Assembly (NCBI GenBank): GCA_030849065.1
Contig: JASAON010001651.1
Coordinates: 113,116 to 177,115 of the forward strand
Length of the DNA stretch: 64,000 nucleotides
Source: Jaenimonas drosophilae
Taxonomy: Eukaryota; Euglenozoa; Kinetoplastea; Trypanosomatida; Trypanosomatidae
Direction: 5' to 3'
Shown here: positions 44,768-55,400 of the stretch, piece by piece
How positions within the stretch are numbered: position 1 is the first letter of the stretch
Layout of the letters: each line of letters starts with the position of its first letter
Made by a program: the position numbers and the translations under genes
The notes under the pieces: model-generated
What the model was told of the DNA's origin: nothing
The model's input: the letters and a program-made list of their open reading frames with translations, nothing else
Database searches by the model: none

Positions 44768-45686
44768 GAGGAAGTAACTTTAGACACGTATCTTCTAAGT
44801 AAGCACACCCCACGAACTGATGGCGAAAGCCTGGCTAGACTGAATGAAACCCACCAAGATGCACCCACCATGCCCCACACTCCCTCCCCCGCCACCCATA
44901 GCCAAATAGAAGAAGGGCAGGGCCCCCCCCCCTGTGAGAAGAGGCCCACCCCCGGGCAGAAGAAAGCAATGGCCGGAACACCAATCGTTGCAAGCCAACC
45001 GCAATGCCCCACCACCGCCCGGTTCCCCGGGCTGTGGCCTTCCCCCCCCCCCCCGTGGAAAGGGGGGCATTCATCAAGCACCCGCGGCACCCTGGAAGCG
45101 GGCGGCGCCGGTTAGGGGAGAAACCAGCGAATCGTAACATCTGCGCCTGGAGGCGCGGGAATAATAACATGACGGGAAAAACGGGTTCAAAACCCCTTCC
45201 ATTGCGTCCCGTAGTTTGTCGGGGGTCGAGAGAATAAATAAGGTGGCGGGTGGGCGTGAAAAAGTTTCCCCACCCCCAAGGAAAATGCGCACCACACGGC
45301 AGTAAGGGGGGAAAGAACATGTATCCCTGGCATCGAACACCATATTTCGTTTCCACTGTTCCAAACCTTCTTCAACCTCCACGGTGCGTGTGAAACCCCA
45401 TCACTTCATCACAATTCAGTATTTTGTGGCGCGCCTCTCGCCGTGGCGGTCGAATGAGCTTTCGAACGAAAACAAGAGAAAGGAAGTCACCAAGAAAATG
45501 CCAGCAACTAGCGAACAACCTGGAGAACGGAGCGCCCACAAACCGCGACCACAAACAAAAAAACCGAGTAAGAAAATAGAATAAAATTTCTGATTCTGTG
45601 AGGTACGCACCTCTACGCTACTTTGGTATACAAATGGTACAAATTCGATGAGTAGCAGTTTCCTGCCGCATCAGAAATCAATAAAC
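44768..45686. other. Convergent strand-switch region
   Basis: The plus-strand cluster ends at 44767 and the minus-strand cluster at 45687, so transcription converges here. About 44860-45300 is unusually rich in homopolymer C and G runs (for example 44922-44931 and 45042-45054). Several frames stay open through it on both strands, which reflects composition rather than coding. From about 45400 the sequence becomes AT-richer. No tRNA, snRNA or 5S gene could be folded here by eye. Such regions in kinetoplastids mark transcription termination and often carry special chromatin. Confidence 0.7.
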
Positions 45687-46248
45687 CTACTTAATGACCA
45701 TGAGGGCACAGATTCAACGGTATAAAGGCATAAGGCAATCACCATCACAACAAAACCAAGGCCGCATCAAAGCCAATCTGGTTGAAGGGCTCCTTTGTAT
45801 CGATGTCATGGTATAACCAGAGCTTCTCGCTGTACACGCCAGCAACACAAGCCCAGGAGATCATGGTGGTGCCCACAGCAAGGATGGAGAGGAGGAGAAG
45901 CACAATCTTGGGGATGGCCTTCTGCATCATCAGCACAACGCCAAGAATGAATAGAACAAGGGTCACAACAATGGAGAAGAGGGCAAAGGCAGCAGCTCCG
46001 TTCATGTTGTTGCGAGCTCGGCCGCAGAAGAAGGCCTGAGTGCCAGTCCAGGTCGTGGAGACCTCACTGCACTTCCTCTTGCGACCCCACACGGTGACGC
46101 AGCCCACATTCTTCCAGCACCAACCGGGATCGCAGACCACACGGTAGCTGAACTGTGGAGTAGGGGTAGCAATCACCACAAGGGCAAAGATGGCGAACTG
46201 GAGAAGGGTAAAGATAACCGCGCCGGTGTATTCAGGAATGGGAGGCAT
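45687..46248 (-). pseudogene. Amastin copy with decayed 3' end
   Basis: The open frame (45745-46248) gives 167 residues starting MPPIPEYTGAVIFTLLQF, with the amastin signature CVTVWGRKRKC and the first three membrane segments intact. Compared base by base with the neighbour at 46900, one base is missing near 45767-45770, which moves the frame to an early stop and removes the fourth membrane segment. A second missing base near 45715-45719 and the remnant of the original end (stop at 45687-45689) lie downstream. Amastins are small four-span surface or membrane proteins. A truncated protein could still be made, so pseudogene is an inference. It is the last gene before the strand-switch region. 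Confidence 0.75.
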
Positions 46249-46899
46249 GTCGTAAGAAAACTTGGTTGAGAGAAATTCAAAGTTAGCGTACAGGAATGAA
46301 ACTTAAGATGTATGGATTCACTTGTGACGTGTGGTGAGCTATGTGTGTTGACGCAGAGGGTGAAACAAAGAGAAGGGGATACACAGTGGTGGGTTCCACG
46401 GCGAGTCCATCGACTGTGAAGGTAGTGAGGAGCGTCGTTGTTGTGAACTTCACATGCGATTGCAGTGTCACTCTGCGCACCAAACTGTGCTTTGTCGAAG
46501 AAATAAAGGAAGTAAAACAGAGCCACGTTCAGACATCCAAGGTATGCATGCTCTCCTTAGTAAATCGTATACTTGCCATGTGGCCCTGTTCCCCCTTGCG
46601 CACGTGGCTCTCAACGACAGTGGTCAAACACAATTTTGGGACAGCAATCAAAATGAAAAAATATACGGAAGCGTGGAATGAATAATACATCACAACCGCA
46701 ATGGGGCATGGGTAGACACAATACAACCACAACCCCAGTCAAAGCCATACAAAGAAAAAACAGAAACTCAAGAAAACAGAGCAGTGATGCCATGTGGCAT
46801 GCACCTCTACGCAGTTTGTGGTTAAGGAAAAGTGGAAACTGTACCTCGCAACCATGAACCGCTCGATGCTCACATCATCATCATCAGCCATGTGAGAGC
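46249..46899 (-). other. Intergenic region between amastin copies 1 and 2
   Basis: About 650 bases. It should hold the 3' flank of amastin copy 2 and the acceptor for copy 1; no separate gene is supported. Confidence 0.45.
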
Positions 46900-47472
46900 T
46901 TACTTGAGGAACATGAGGGCACAGATCCAAATGGTGTTGAGGACCTGAAGGCAGAATGCAACCACCATCAGGCCAAATCCAAGGCCGTACTCGAAGCCAA
47001 TCTGGTTGTATGAAACCTTCCAATCATTGTTGTAGTAGTAGCAGAGCTTCTCGTTGTACACGCCAGCAACACAAGCCCAGGAGATCATGGTGGTGCCCAC
47101 AGCAAGGATGGAGAGGAGGAGAAGCACAATCTTGGGGATGGCCTTCTGCATCATCAGCACAACGCCAAGAATGAATAGAACAAGGGTCACAACAATGGAG
47201 AAGATCGCAAAGGCAGCAGCTCCGTTCATGTTGTTGCGAGCTCGGCCGCAGAAGAAGGCCTCAGTGCCAGTCCAGGTCGTGGAGAAGTCACCGCACTTCT
47301 TCTTGCGGCCCCACACAGTGATGCAACCCACATTCTTGTAGCATGCATCGCCATCGCAGTACACGCGGTAGTTGAACTGCGGGGTAGGGGTGGCGACCAC
47401 CACACAGGCAAAAATGACGAACTGCAAAAGGGTGAAGACCACGGTACCTGTGTATTCAGGAATGGCAGCCAT
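46900..47472 (-). CDS. Amastin-like surface protein, copy 2
   Basis: 190 residues, the usual amastin size. Four membrane spans: about 10-32 (VVFTLLQFVIFACVVVA), 86-108 (AIFSIVVTLVLFILGVVLM), 113-137 (IVLLLLSILAVGTTMISWACVAG) and 163-187 (GLGFGLMVVAFCLQVLNTIWI). The loop after the first span has the family signature C-I-T-V-W-G-R-K-K-K-C and further cysteines. Amastins are kinetoplastid-specific membrane glycoproteins whose exact job is unsettled; some are stage-regulated through their 3'UTRs. The core (spans 2 and 3) is nearly identical at DNA level to copies 1 and 3. Confidence 0.9.
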   Translation of the reverse strand: MAAIPEYTGTVVFTLLQFVIFACVVVATPTPQFNYRVYCDGDACYKNVGCITVWGRKKKCGDFSTTWTGTEAFFCGRARNNMNGAAAFAIFSIVVTLVLFILGVVLMMQKAIPKIVLLLLSILAVGTTMISWACVAGVYNEKLCYYYNNDWKVSYNQIGFEYGLGFGLMVVAFCLQVLNTIWICALMFLK

Positions 47473-48173
47473 TGTGACGTAGAGGTTGAGAGCTCTGAAT
47501 TAGGTGTCTTAGGTTGGGAAATAGTTTGTATGTGATGTTGTTCTTGACGGCTTGGAACCGTAACATAGAATGAGAAAGAGAGGGAAGTACTTTGGGGTAA
47601 ATGCCTTCAATCCAACACATGGAAACCCCCAGAGGCCATGGGCAGATGGACTGCAGGTGTTCCTCACCACAGAAAGAGAGCACACGTCAGTATATACCAA
47701 AATCAAAGCCATAGCAAGCAAAAACCATAGAGGTGACTTGCCATGAACACACATACACACAGAAAAGGTGAAGGGGGGTGTGAATCAAATGGAGAAATCA
47801 CTCAATAACACAAAAAAAAACATCTTCATACTAGAACAGAACGAAAGCGTATCAACTGAATCATAAAGAAAAAATGCTCAGTCATATAACGAAAGAGGAG
47901 CAGCGCAATCACTACCTGCCTCAGAGAATACTCAAAACCCCTCGATATCATGCAAGAAGGTTTACGTGGCATGAAACACCGCGGTTGTTCACATCATCGT
48001 GTGATGAGAGGTGAGGTCTCATACAGGTGAACGCGTGCATCACAACGGTCAGAATACATCAAAACACAGAGTACATCAAAAACACAAAATACATTGAAAC
48101 ACAAAAGCCAAACAATTCCAATTCAGCACATGTATGCCTTTCTCTTCTTCGTACTGGGGCATTCATCTACCGT
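47473..48173 (-). other. Intergenic region between amastin copies 2 and 3
   Basis: About 700 bases with A-rich tracts on the plus strand (pyrimidine tracts on the transcribed strand), including an A run at 47812-47820. No gene is supported. Confidence 0.45.
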
Positions 48174-48740
48174 TCACTTGATGAACATGAGGGCACAGAT
48201 CCAAATGGTGTTGAGGACCTGAAGGCAGAATGCAACCACCATCAGGCCAAATCCAAGGCCGTACTGAAAGCCATTCTGGTTGTAGGATCGCTTCACAGTG
48301 CCGTAGTAGCAGAGCTTTTCGTTGTACACGCCAGCAACACAAGCCCAAGCAACCAGGGTAGTGCCCACAGCAAGGATGGAGAGGAGGAGAATCACAATCT
48401 TGGGGATGGCCTTCTGCATCATCAGCACAACGCCAAGAATGAATAGAACAAGGGTCACAACAATGGAGAAGAGGGCAAAGGCAGCAGCTCCGTTCATGTT
48501 GTTGCGAGCTCGGCCGCAGAAGAAGGCCTCAGTGCCAGTCCAGGTCGTGGAGAAGTCACTGCACTTCCTCTTGCGGCCCCACACAGTGATGCAGCCCACA
48601 TTCTTGAAGCACCCACCGACATTGCAGTACACCCGGTGGGTGAACTGTGGGGTAGGGGTAGCAATCACCACACAGGCAAAAATGACGAACTGAACGATGG
48701 TGAAGATCACAGCACCCGTGTACTGAGGAATGGGAGCCAT
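48174..48740 (-). CDS. Amastin-like surface protein, copy 3
   Basis: 188 residues starting MAPIPQYTGAVIFTIVQF. Same four-span layout as copy 2, with signature CITVWGRKRKC. The last 35 residues are almost the same as copy 2 while the loop between spans 3 and 4 (NEKLCYYGTVKRSYNQ) differs. The frame is open further upstream to 48866 but contains no earlier ATG and encodes a CACCAA-type repeat, so the ATG at 48738-48740 is the start. First amastin in the direction of transcription. Confidence 0.9.
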   Translation of the reverse strand: MAPIPQYTGAVIFTIVQFVIFACVVIATPTPQFTHRVYCNVGGCFKNVGCITVWGRKRKCSDFSTTWTGTEAFFCGRARNNMNGAAAFALFSIVVTLVLFILGVVLMMQKAIPKIVILLLSILAVGTTLVAWACVAGVYNEKLCYYGTVKRSYNQNGFQYGLGFGLMVVAFCLQVLNTIWICALMFIK

Positions 48741-49309
48741 TGTGGTACGTTGCTGTGTGTGCTTGCAAGCGGTGGACAAGTTGTTATTGGTTGGTGTTGG
48801 TGTTGGTGTTGGTGTTGTTGTTGGTGGTGTGGTGGAGCAGTGAGAAAAATCTTTGTGAACGAGCACGGGAGGAAAGGGGAAGAGTTGTGAGGATGTTGTG
48901 TAGTGGTGTGGCAGGCATCACATCTCAGCATTTGGGGAACAGTGGGTGTAGGTCTCGCACCACACAACACAATCTGATGAAGGGAAAGGATGGAGGCTTG
49001 TGTAGATAAATGCAGCGAAGGAGGCAGGCCAAGGCACACCTGTGCTGTGATCAGGGGAGGGGGGTACTTTCCTCTCTTCACCCACATGGCCATGAGCAGC
49101 AATGTTGGTGATGGCATGCAGGATGAGGCTCATCCAAGGCCCTCGACTACTAGTTGCAGCGCGCATGGATATGTGTGTGTGTGTGTGTGTGCTTGGTTGA
49201 CGGCTTAGTGCCACATGATGTGGGGCAAGGATGGCCGTAGTTGGTCACTGTTGCACATTGAGCGCACATCATAGCGCGCGGAGTGGGTTGGGTGGAACTC
49301 ACTCTGTGA
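48741..49309 (-). other. Intergenic region with TG microsatellite
   Basis: 570 bases upstream of amastin copy 3. It holds the hexamer repeat described separately and a TG run at about 49170-49191. No gene is supported. Confidence 0.5.
48791..48830 (-). repeat. GGTGTT/AACACC hexanucleotide repeat
   Basis: About four GGTGTT units followed by GTTGTTGTTGG, located about 50-90 bases upstream of amastin copy 3 on the transcribed (minus) strand, within its probable 5'UTR or acceptor zone. Confidence 0.7.
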
Positions 49310-51307
49310 CTAGGGCCCACTGGAGAAGCCAAGACTCATGGTGCCGAAGTTCGGGTAGGCCTGCACCTGCGGGGAACCTCTGGAGCGCAGAGCCACTTGC
49401 TCATCAATCATGGCAGCAACGTCCAACACGGGCTCCTCCACCACCGTACGTGGCGGCGCACGGAAGAAGGTACTTCCGCTAGAGCCCACATCCTCCATCT
49501 CATCAAACCTCTCCAATGTGAGTATCGGGGATTTTTGCCGCTGGTGAATGCGTTCACGTTTTGTGGCGTAGTTAATCTCGGGCGAGTGATGGGCCATTGC
49601 CGCACAGGAGCTTCCCTTTTCGTGGTGGTGCCGTCCAGTGAGCTCATCATTCATACAGCTTAGCCGCTCCCGTACACGTGCACAGCGACGGAAGGGCTCC
49701 AGCTCGTGGTAAAGGGGTCCATCCTGTGCGAAGAGAGGGCATGAAGCACTGAGATGGTAGAGGAGTGCCATGGAAAAGGTGGAGAGGGTGTGCCGCTCAT
49801 AGCTCGCACTGATGCTGTAGTGAATGAGTCGGTGCAGGCAACTCATGGAGGAAGAAGAAGAAGAGGTTGGTGCTGCCAACTTGCTTGTTGGTCCTGCTGG
49901 TGTTGCGGCTGTTACGCCCTCGTTGGTGGCACCGTTATTGCACGTCATTGGACGAAGGAATGCACTGAGTAGCACATCCTGCTCCATCCACACCTCCATT
50001 GGTGCATCCATCAACAAGGTACGGGTGAAGAGGTGCATCACCAACTTGGATAGGCGATGAAGAAGAGGTTCACGGTTGGGGTAGCGTTCACACAAGAAGA
50101 AGAGGGCACCAAAGAAGCCACTCTGCACGAGTGCCGTGTCAGTACAGGCACGTTGCAGCAGTGCAACTTCCAGAAACACGTCACACAAGACATGCTTAGG
50201 AGGGCCACGAATGGAGAGCATCGGCTCCTGGATGGGTTCCATGTGCAGCACCCGCACCATGCGTGGCATGGCGGGGAGAAGGCTGGAGATGGGTGAGGCA
50301 TGAATCTGCGAGGTGTACTTCTCCATCGTGGAGGCCCCTTCCAAGGAACTACGCAGAAGGTGAAGGCTCTGTACCATGAGTGTGATGCCCTCCTCAGCCA
50401 TAGATACATGAGCACATGAATGCATGAAGGGCGCATGGCTGCAGGATGTGCATGATAGCTCGCGCATATCCGTCTCACACCGCACCACCACCGCCTCCAC
50501 CATCTGAGAAAATTGGTGGTTCTTGAGGAGGGCATCGGCGATGGGCCCACGCAGCGGGCTCAGCCCACCCTGAATCACCTCACGCACAAAAGTGAAGAAG
50601 GTGTGGTCGGCATCCTCACGCGCGTTGAGGGCCATGGGGAGGTACTCCAGCACGTAGTGGGGAAACTGATTGGCCAGCCACACCCCACACACCGTGTTCT
50701 CTGACGCATGGGCGGTGGTGGTGTTGGCATCAGGGAAGAGGTGTAGAGACGGCGCCCAGTCAAGGATGGTTAAGATGGTATATGAGATGATGTTGGATTT
50801 GGCGAGGTTGCGCACCACCTCACGCATCCACTCCGTCGAGATGGCCATCATCATCACCTTCAACGTTTCTTCATAGCTCATCATCAAGGAGGCCAGGAGA
50901 ATGCGATTAATGAGGCGTGCCACCCTAGGCACCACGCAGCTCCGTCGTGCGAGCAGCACCACACCCAGCGTAGCCACATCTGCCGAGAAGATGGCTTCGG
51001 CATAACCGCCAAGCGCGGTGAGGGCGTTGATGGTGGGGCGCCATTGATCCATCTCCACACGTACATCATCATCCCCCTCTACGTCTTTGCCCCGCCCGCA
51101 CAAGAGGGTGAGGGCGATGGCGGTGAGATCCGTCAGCTCCACCGGGAGTTGTTGTGCAACGTGCAACAAGTGTGGCAGGTGTGTTGCCACGTAGTGCTGA
51201 AGCCCGTCAGCGGTCAAGTAGCTCTGATCCGCCTCACTGAGTGCTGTATAAGTTTCTTCTCGGGAGAGGAGCTCCCGGGGGGAGAGGCTGAGGAGGTCAG
51301 CGTTCAT
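49310..51307 (-). CDS. All-helical protein, possibly a SAPS-type phosphatase regulatory subunit
   Basis: 665 residues, mostly helical, with no catalytic motif. Start MNADLLSLSPRELLSREETY. The frame runs on to 51583 but no ATG occurs before 51307. Segments such as SPRELLSREETYTAL followed by SYLTADGLQHYVATHLPHLL recall the beginning of SAPS proteins (the PP6/Sit4 regulatory subunits), and INRILLASLMMSYEETLKVMM followed by a run of helices resembles the later SAPS core; this match is by eye and weak. The C-terminal 130 residues (after a Ser run near 535) are polar and probably disordered. If not SAPS, it is an unclassified helical-repeat protein. Confidence 0.6.
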   Translation of the reverse strand: MNADLLSLSPRELLSREETYTALSEADQSYLTADGLQHYVATHLPHLLHVAQQLPVELTDLTAIALTLLCGRGKDVEGDDDVRVEMDQWRPTINALTALGGYAEAIFSADVATLGVVLLARRSCVVPRVARLINRILLASLMMSYEETLKVMMMAISTEWMREVVRNLAKSNIISYTILTILDWAPSLHLFPDANTTTAHASENTVCGVWLANQFPHYVLEYLPMALNAREDADHTFFTFVREVIQGGLSPLRGPIADALLKNHQFSQMVEAVVVRCETDMRELSCTSCSHAPFMHSCAHVSMAEEGITLMVQSLHLLRSSLEGASTMEKYTSQIHASPISSLLPAMPRMVRVLHMEPIQEPMLSIRGPPKHVLCDVFLEVALLQRACTDTALVQSGFFGALFFLCERYPNREPLLHRLSKLVMHLFTRTLLMDAPMEVWMEQDVLLSAFLRPMTCNNGATNEGVTAATPAGPTSKLAAPTSSSSSSMSCLHRLIHYSISASYERHTLSTFSMALLYHLSASCPLFAQDGPLYHELEPFRRCARVRERLSCMNDELTGRHHHEKGSSCAAMAHHSPEINYATKRERIHQRQKSPILTLERFDEMEDVGSSGSTFFRAPPRTVVEEPVLDVAAMIDEQVALRSRGSPQVQAYPNFGTMSLGFSSGP

Positions 51308-52468
51308 GTGTGCGGGCGGTGTTGTATTGTTTTTTTGGTGAATGGATGGTGAGCCAGACGAAGGCTCAGCACGGCTCCACCACAACGCGAGGTGGGAAGA
51401 GGATGGACGTGAGTGCGCAGGAACACGCGCGTGTGAGGAGTGAGGGGTGAAAAATAAAGATAAAATCAGTTGTTGTGGCACCCACGTGAGGAAATGAGAG
51501 CAGCAAGAATAGGTGGGCGGCCACGGGTCGCTGCGTGTTGGGTCCTTGTACGTATAAACGGGTGTTGCACCACCCTTCCGCACGTGTGTTCTTGTGTTTG
51601 GGGGGATGATGGCTGCTCAACGCTTGTATGAAGGCGGCAGAGGGCGTGTGTTAGTCAGCGCGATGGGGGCTCCTCCTCGGCGGCTCACAGAATGAAGGCT
51701 CGTGCACAACACAAGGCGCACACGGAGAAGAGGGAGGGAGAGATCAATATGTGGCTGGGGCACAAGGGCGATTGTCAGTGAAAAAAATCTTTATGCTTGT
51801 GTCCCGCGCCCGGCTCCATGTACCGTTGGGTGTGTGTGTGCGTGTGTGTATGTGTCGTTGGTAGTGGAAGTTGCGTTACGCGCGGATAACGAGTTGAGTG
51901 TGAGCGGCTCTACCGTGAATAAGCCAAGAAGAAGAAGAGCAGAATCCAAAATTTTTGTGCACCACCCGTGCTACGTACAACACAAGAAAAAAAAAAAGAG
52001 AAGTGAAAGAATGAAAGAGAAAGAGAGAGACAACAACACACACAAGCTGTGGGTGTGGGTGTATTGGGATGCTAGAGGAAGACGGTCGAGAACACAACAC
52101 AGCTAATGAAGATGAATTGTGTGTTGTGAGTGCGCCCACGAACAATACGACCGTGGAGCTTTTTTTTTTTTTATGTGCACAAGATGAGAGAGGAGTGCAA
52201 TCCGTAGAAGGTGTGTGCGTGTGTACGTGTGTGTGAAGAGTTGGCCTACCGCATGTGATCTATGCTGGTGAACCCCCTCTTGGCAATATAACCTGTTGTT
52301 TGTTGAACGAAGAAGAGGTTGGGAGAGATGGATACAACATGTGTGTGAGGCAGCGGCAACACAGACCTTCATGTTTGTTGAGTTGTGAGAATGTACGATT
52401 TGTGTATGATCAGCAGAGCAAGGAACTTGGTTGAGTGCGTTTGTAGCAGAAGAAGAAAATGTGCCACT
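51308..52468 (-). other. Long intergenic region
   Basis: About 1.16 kb. A long purine tract on the plus strand (51982-52032), which is a pyrimidine tract on the transcribed strand, is followed by an AG equivalent at 51971-51972, a possible acceptor far upstream of the 51307 start. A T run at 52159-52171 and TG-rich stretches are also present. No gene is supported. Confidence 0.45.
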
Positions 52469-55400
52469 TCACCACGGTGTTGGTGGCTGGTGTTGGTGAT
52501 GGTGTTGGTGATGATGGAAGAAGTAGGAGTAGGCTGCTTGTTGCGCCGAGGTGAAGGGTGCGTGTTGGTAGGATGCACTCATTGGATGTGCTGCGTGGGA
52601 TGCATGGGTGGAGGAGCTGAACGGCACTGAAGTTGGTGGCGCATGGCCCCACGGCCCCGCTGGCTGAGCCTGCGACCACGGCTGCAGTGTGGCGTGTGTT
52701 GTGTGTGCGTATGGCCACGATGGCACGGATCTCCTCCGCCAGACTACATCCTCGCGAGGTGGTGGTGGTGGTGGTGGTGGGGCCATCATCATCCACGGCG
52801 GAGCGGCGTAGGTGTGCGTCAACCATGGAGGTGGTTCGTACGGGTTTCTTGTTGCTGTTGTTGTGAAGGAGGGCATACGAGGTTGTGGTGATGTGTGGGC
52901 CATCTGTGCCACCACAGTGCGTGGCGGGTGTTGTGTGGCAAGGGGATGATGTGTAGTGGCTATCTGTGCTCCAAACTGTGCTGGATTGGCGGTGGTGGGA
53001 GCCTCACGTCTCGAAGAAAAGCCTCCGTGTGTGGTGCGGTTGTTGTATGGCGTTTGCCCCAACATTCTCCACGGAAGTGGTTGTGGCTCAGGAGAAGGCT
53101 GCGGTGGACGTGGGTGCGTGGGGCCAGGTCGTGCCGCGGCACGTGTTGGTGCAGCGGCAGGGATGGAAAAGCTCAGTGGCGGCAACGTACTTGGCTCCCA
53201 CTCGAGGCAGGTGCCAAAGTCGGCTGGTTTCACGTGGAGAGAGGTGGTGGTGGTCCTCTGTGCGCCCTCCTCGCTCACTTCAGCCTTCTCTTCTGCCCTT
53301 GAACGCTTCCATGGTGGGTTCATACCAAGAACCATCACATCATGGTCATCATCATCATCATCCGGATCCTCCTCAACACCAACTTCCTCCACATCACGCA
53401 CATCAGTGTTGTGTACGTTTTCACTTGATTGGCACAACATCGGAGGTACCATCATCATCCCCATCATCCTCTCCTCCATCACTTCTTGTGTGATGCATGG
53501 CACATCCTGCGTGGCTGCAGGTGAGCATGGCACCTCCACTTCATCACGGAGTGGTGAGGTTGTTGGCTGAGCAGCGGGTGAGGGTGATGGCGGTGTGCGT
53601 GGGTGCGTGGCACCGGCCGCCACCCGACGACGTCGTCGCGGATGATTGGCCTCAACATAGGCAAAATCGTGGAGGAGCTCCGCAAAGGCCTGACGCGCCT
53701 CCACTGCCGCCTCAGCCGCCACCTCCTCAGTGGCTCTGCCACATATCTCCGTGTGGTGTGTTGCTCCTGCCGCCACATCACCGCCACTGTGGGATGGATG
53801 CTCACCCACAACGTGATGGTTTACGTGGCATTCTTGAGCGGTGCGGAGGCTGCAGCTTTGGTCGTTGCCCACAAAGTGTGGAGTGAGGAGATGAACTCCA
53901 ACCTCATCCGCAGACATGCTGGACGGCAGGGTGAGCTCGAAGCTCACGCCAACACCAACATCGTCAGCATCTGAAGTGAATGTGTTGCCATCATGCATCA
54001 ATCTTCGCACGGGAATAAATCGCAGAAGCAGCAACACGTCTGTGTGTGGGTGGCCCACGAGAAGCAGAAACCTGCCGCGACGTATACGGCCATGAATGCC
54101 AGAATCACCTCCATCCTCCTCGCCCAGACATGATGCTGCCGCCGCTGACGTGCTCTGCTTCGGCACCGCGGTGAGGCGCACATGATGGCATGTGGCTGAG
54201 CTTGGCACCACGTCAAGTCGGCATGTGGGGAGGGCGTGGAGCTCACGCAGCAGCAGGGTGCCAAAAGGTGGCGGTCTGCCACACAACGCCTCCATCTTGC
54301 ACGCTTCCACGTCCCGCACACGTCGCACCTCACGAAAGCCGCCCTGGTCCAGCGCCTTGGCTGCTGCCTCGCCAACGCAGTGGAGCTGCCGCAACACCAA
54401 GCCATCAGGCCACACACGCTGATCAATGCAACGCTGCAGCATCTGTGTGCTGAGAATGAGGGAGTAGCTCAAGGTTGTTCGTGCGTACTCGCCCAAGAAG
54501 CGCGCCAGACGTGGCACCATGGCCCACACACGCATCGCATCGTTGCGCAGCGATATATCCGCCATGGTTTGTTGTGCCACGAGGCTCTGAATGAGGAGGA
54601 AGATCTTGTGCCAGTGCTCGCGCACCTCGCGACCCCCACGACGTCCGCTGTGGAGCGCAAATTTGGCGCTCTTGTTTATGTGGTTGAGCGGGCCACGATC
54701 GCCCTGGCGCAGACGCACCTCCGTGAGCTCCGCACACTTGCTGAGGAGAGTGAGGGCATCGCGAAGCTGAAAGCGATGAGGTTGTGCCACACCCTCCTCC
54801 ACGGTGTTGGTGGTGGATGATGTTGGTGGTGGTGGTTGGTTCTGCCTCTCATTCGTGGGTGCTCCATCACCATCGCACTTGGCCAGCACCGCCTGGTTGA
54901 GGTCGTGCACGGTGGCGAATAAAACGTACATGCGTGCCATGCAACGGCCAACACGGGTGGGATGCAGGCGTGTGTGTGGGAGAAGAAGATCCTCCGTCCT
55001 TGGCGCCGATGGAGGCATCACCTCCGCACCTTCTTCCCCTTCTTCATCTTCCATCCAAACCTTCTCGTGTGGTTGTGTTGGCACGTCTGTCGCGATGGTG
55101 GCGATGCAGCGCTCCTCCACGAGTGCGCCAAGCACACGCCGCATCAGCCGCTCCACGAAGGCCAACGGGCTGAAGCGTTGCTCCTCCTCCCGTGAGCTAA
55201 AGTGAAGGCCGTAGTGTTGCGGGTGTTGGCCCAGACGCACCCACAAGAAGGTTGTCTGTGCCCACATCACCGCGGTGTGCAGGCTGTGAATGGTGCCCAG
55301 CGAGACTTCCGCATTGACGTGCTCAATCATGTGGCGATGTAGATGGCTCTCCACCACCGTGCTCAATACCGCATCACCTTCACCTTCACCATCACCATCG

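Noticed and set aside
45165..45215. B-box-like gggttcaaaacccc in the strand-switch region, as a possible tRNA or other Pol III gene
   Set aside because: The T stem has a mismatch, there is no matching acceptor stem, and no A box lies at the right distance.
44835..45356. 173-codon open frame on the minus strand in the strand-switch region (and overlapping frames on both strands)
   Set aside because: All frames stay open because of the C/G-run composition; the product is Gly/Trp/Arg-rich with no domain, and no acceptor precedes it.
45384..45584. 66-codon basic frame in the strand-switch region
   Set aside because: There is no acceptor tract or recognisable feature, and it is AT-rich Lys/Asn sequence expected by chance.
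49310..51583. Longer 757-residue version of the helical protein
   Set aside because: Its first 92 codons have no ATG (the frame opens at a GTG) and are low-complexity 5'UTR-like sequence.
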